A stretch of 5,344 bases of DNA, taken from NCBI GenBank assembly GCA_945949655.1, contig CAMFFG010000106.1, forward strand, positions 1 through 5,344. Reading direction: 5' to 3'. The translations under genes and the position numbers were made by a program. This DNA comes from an uncultured Peptococcaceae bacterium. Lineage in GTDB: Bacteria > Bacillota > Peptococcia > Peptococcales > Peptococcaceae. Of the stretch, positions 5,228 through 5,344 are shown piece after piece. The first letter of the stretch is position 1; every line of letters begins with the position of its first letter. The notes below the pieces were generated by a model that saw nothing but the letters and a program-made list of their open reading frames with translations, made no database searches and had not been told where the DNA came from.

Positions 5228-5344
5228 ATGGTTACTTCTTACAATGGGGAGGTTTTGCGCGTTAATCTAACAGAACGCACCATCAAAACAGAACCTCTGG
5301 ATCTGGACATGGCGGTAAAATACATCGGCGGTCGCGGGCTTGGC
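5228..5344 (+). CDS. aor: Aldehyde:ferredoxin oxidoreductase, N-terminal part (3' end outside window)
   Basis: Enzymes of this family oxidise aldehydes to carboxylic acids, or run in reverse, passing electrons to ferredoxin. They use a bis-pterin tungsten (sometimes molybdenum) cofactor and a [4Fe-4S] cluster in the cytosol of anaerobes. Only 39 codons are visible, against about 580-620 residues in the family. They read from MVTSYNGEVLRVNL to the diagnostic KYIGGRGLG, which matches the first beta strands and the GxRGL motif at the start of AOR proteins. The pterin- and cluster-binding residues lie beyond the window, so substrate and metal cannot be judged. ATG 5228 follows AAAGGATGGGA at 5210-5220. 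The gene has its own promoter and a long structured leader, suggesting regulation independent of its neighbours and possibly by cofactor supply. Other AOR-family members, such as the benzoyl-CoA-reductase-linked or YdhV-like types, cannot be excluded. Confidence 0.85.
   Translation, partial: MVTSYNGEVLRVNLTERTIKTEPLDLDMAVKYIGGRGLG

Overview
The window looks like chromosomal DNA from a mid-GC anaerobic Firmicute. The gene order aldolase, transaldolase, glpX, rho, the clostridial-type class II aldolase sequence and an aldehyde:ferredoxin oxidoreductase start fit a fermentative gut-type bacterium. Negativicutes (Acidaminococcus/Phascolarctobacterium/Megasphaera-like) is my best guess, but the phylum-level call is firmer than the class. 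All supported genes lie on the + strand.

Region 1 (1-3767) is a compact sugar-phosphate and termination-factor operon: the 3' part of class II fructose-bisphosphate aldolase (fba), a small transaldolase/F6P-aldolase family protein, class II fructose-1,6-bisphosphatase (glpX) and transcription termination factor Rho. Aldolase, transaldolase and FBPase act on neighbouring steps of gluconeogenesis and the non-oxidative pentose phosphate pathway. An intrinsic terminator closes the operon four bases after the rho stop codon.

Region 2 (about 3770-4119) has no conventional gene. It holds a 33-codon reading frame with a good Shine-Dalgarno, overlapped by repeated AGTCTGAG/CTCAGACT arms that can form alternative hairpins, and then a separate GC-rich hairpin. 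It looks like an intergenic repeat element.

Region 3 (4120-4947) holds a small acidic protein of unknown function and a small lipoprotein with its own extended -10 promoter, ending in a perfect 15-bp terminator.

Region 4 (4994-5344) is the most interesting part. A good sigma-A-type promoter is followed by a leader of about 200 nt and then the start of an aldehyde:ferredoxin oxidoreductase (tungsten/molybdenum pterin enzyme). The leader folds by eye into a closed multibranch structure with a perfect 11-nt GAAA-tetraloop receptor (CCUAAG...UAUGG). Architecture and context point to a Moco/Tuco-type cofactor riboswitch controlling a Moco/Tuco enzyme. This assignment is by eye and was not checked with a covariance model.
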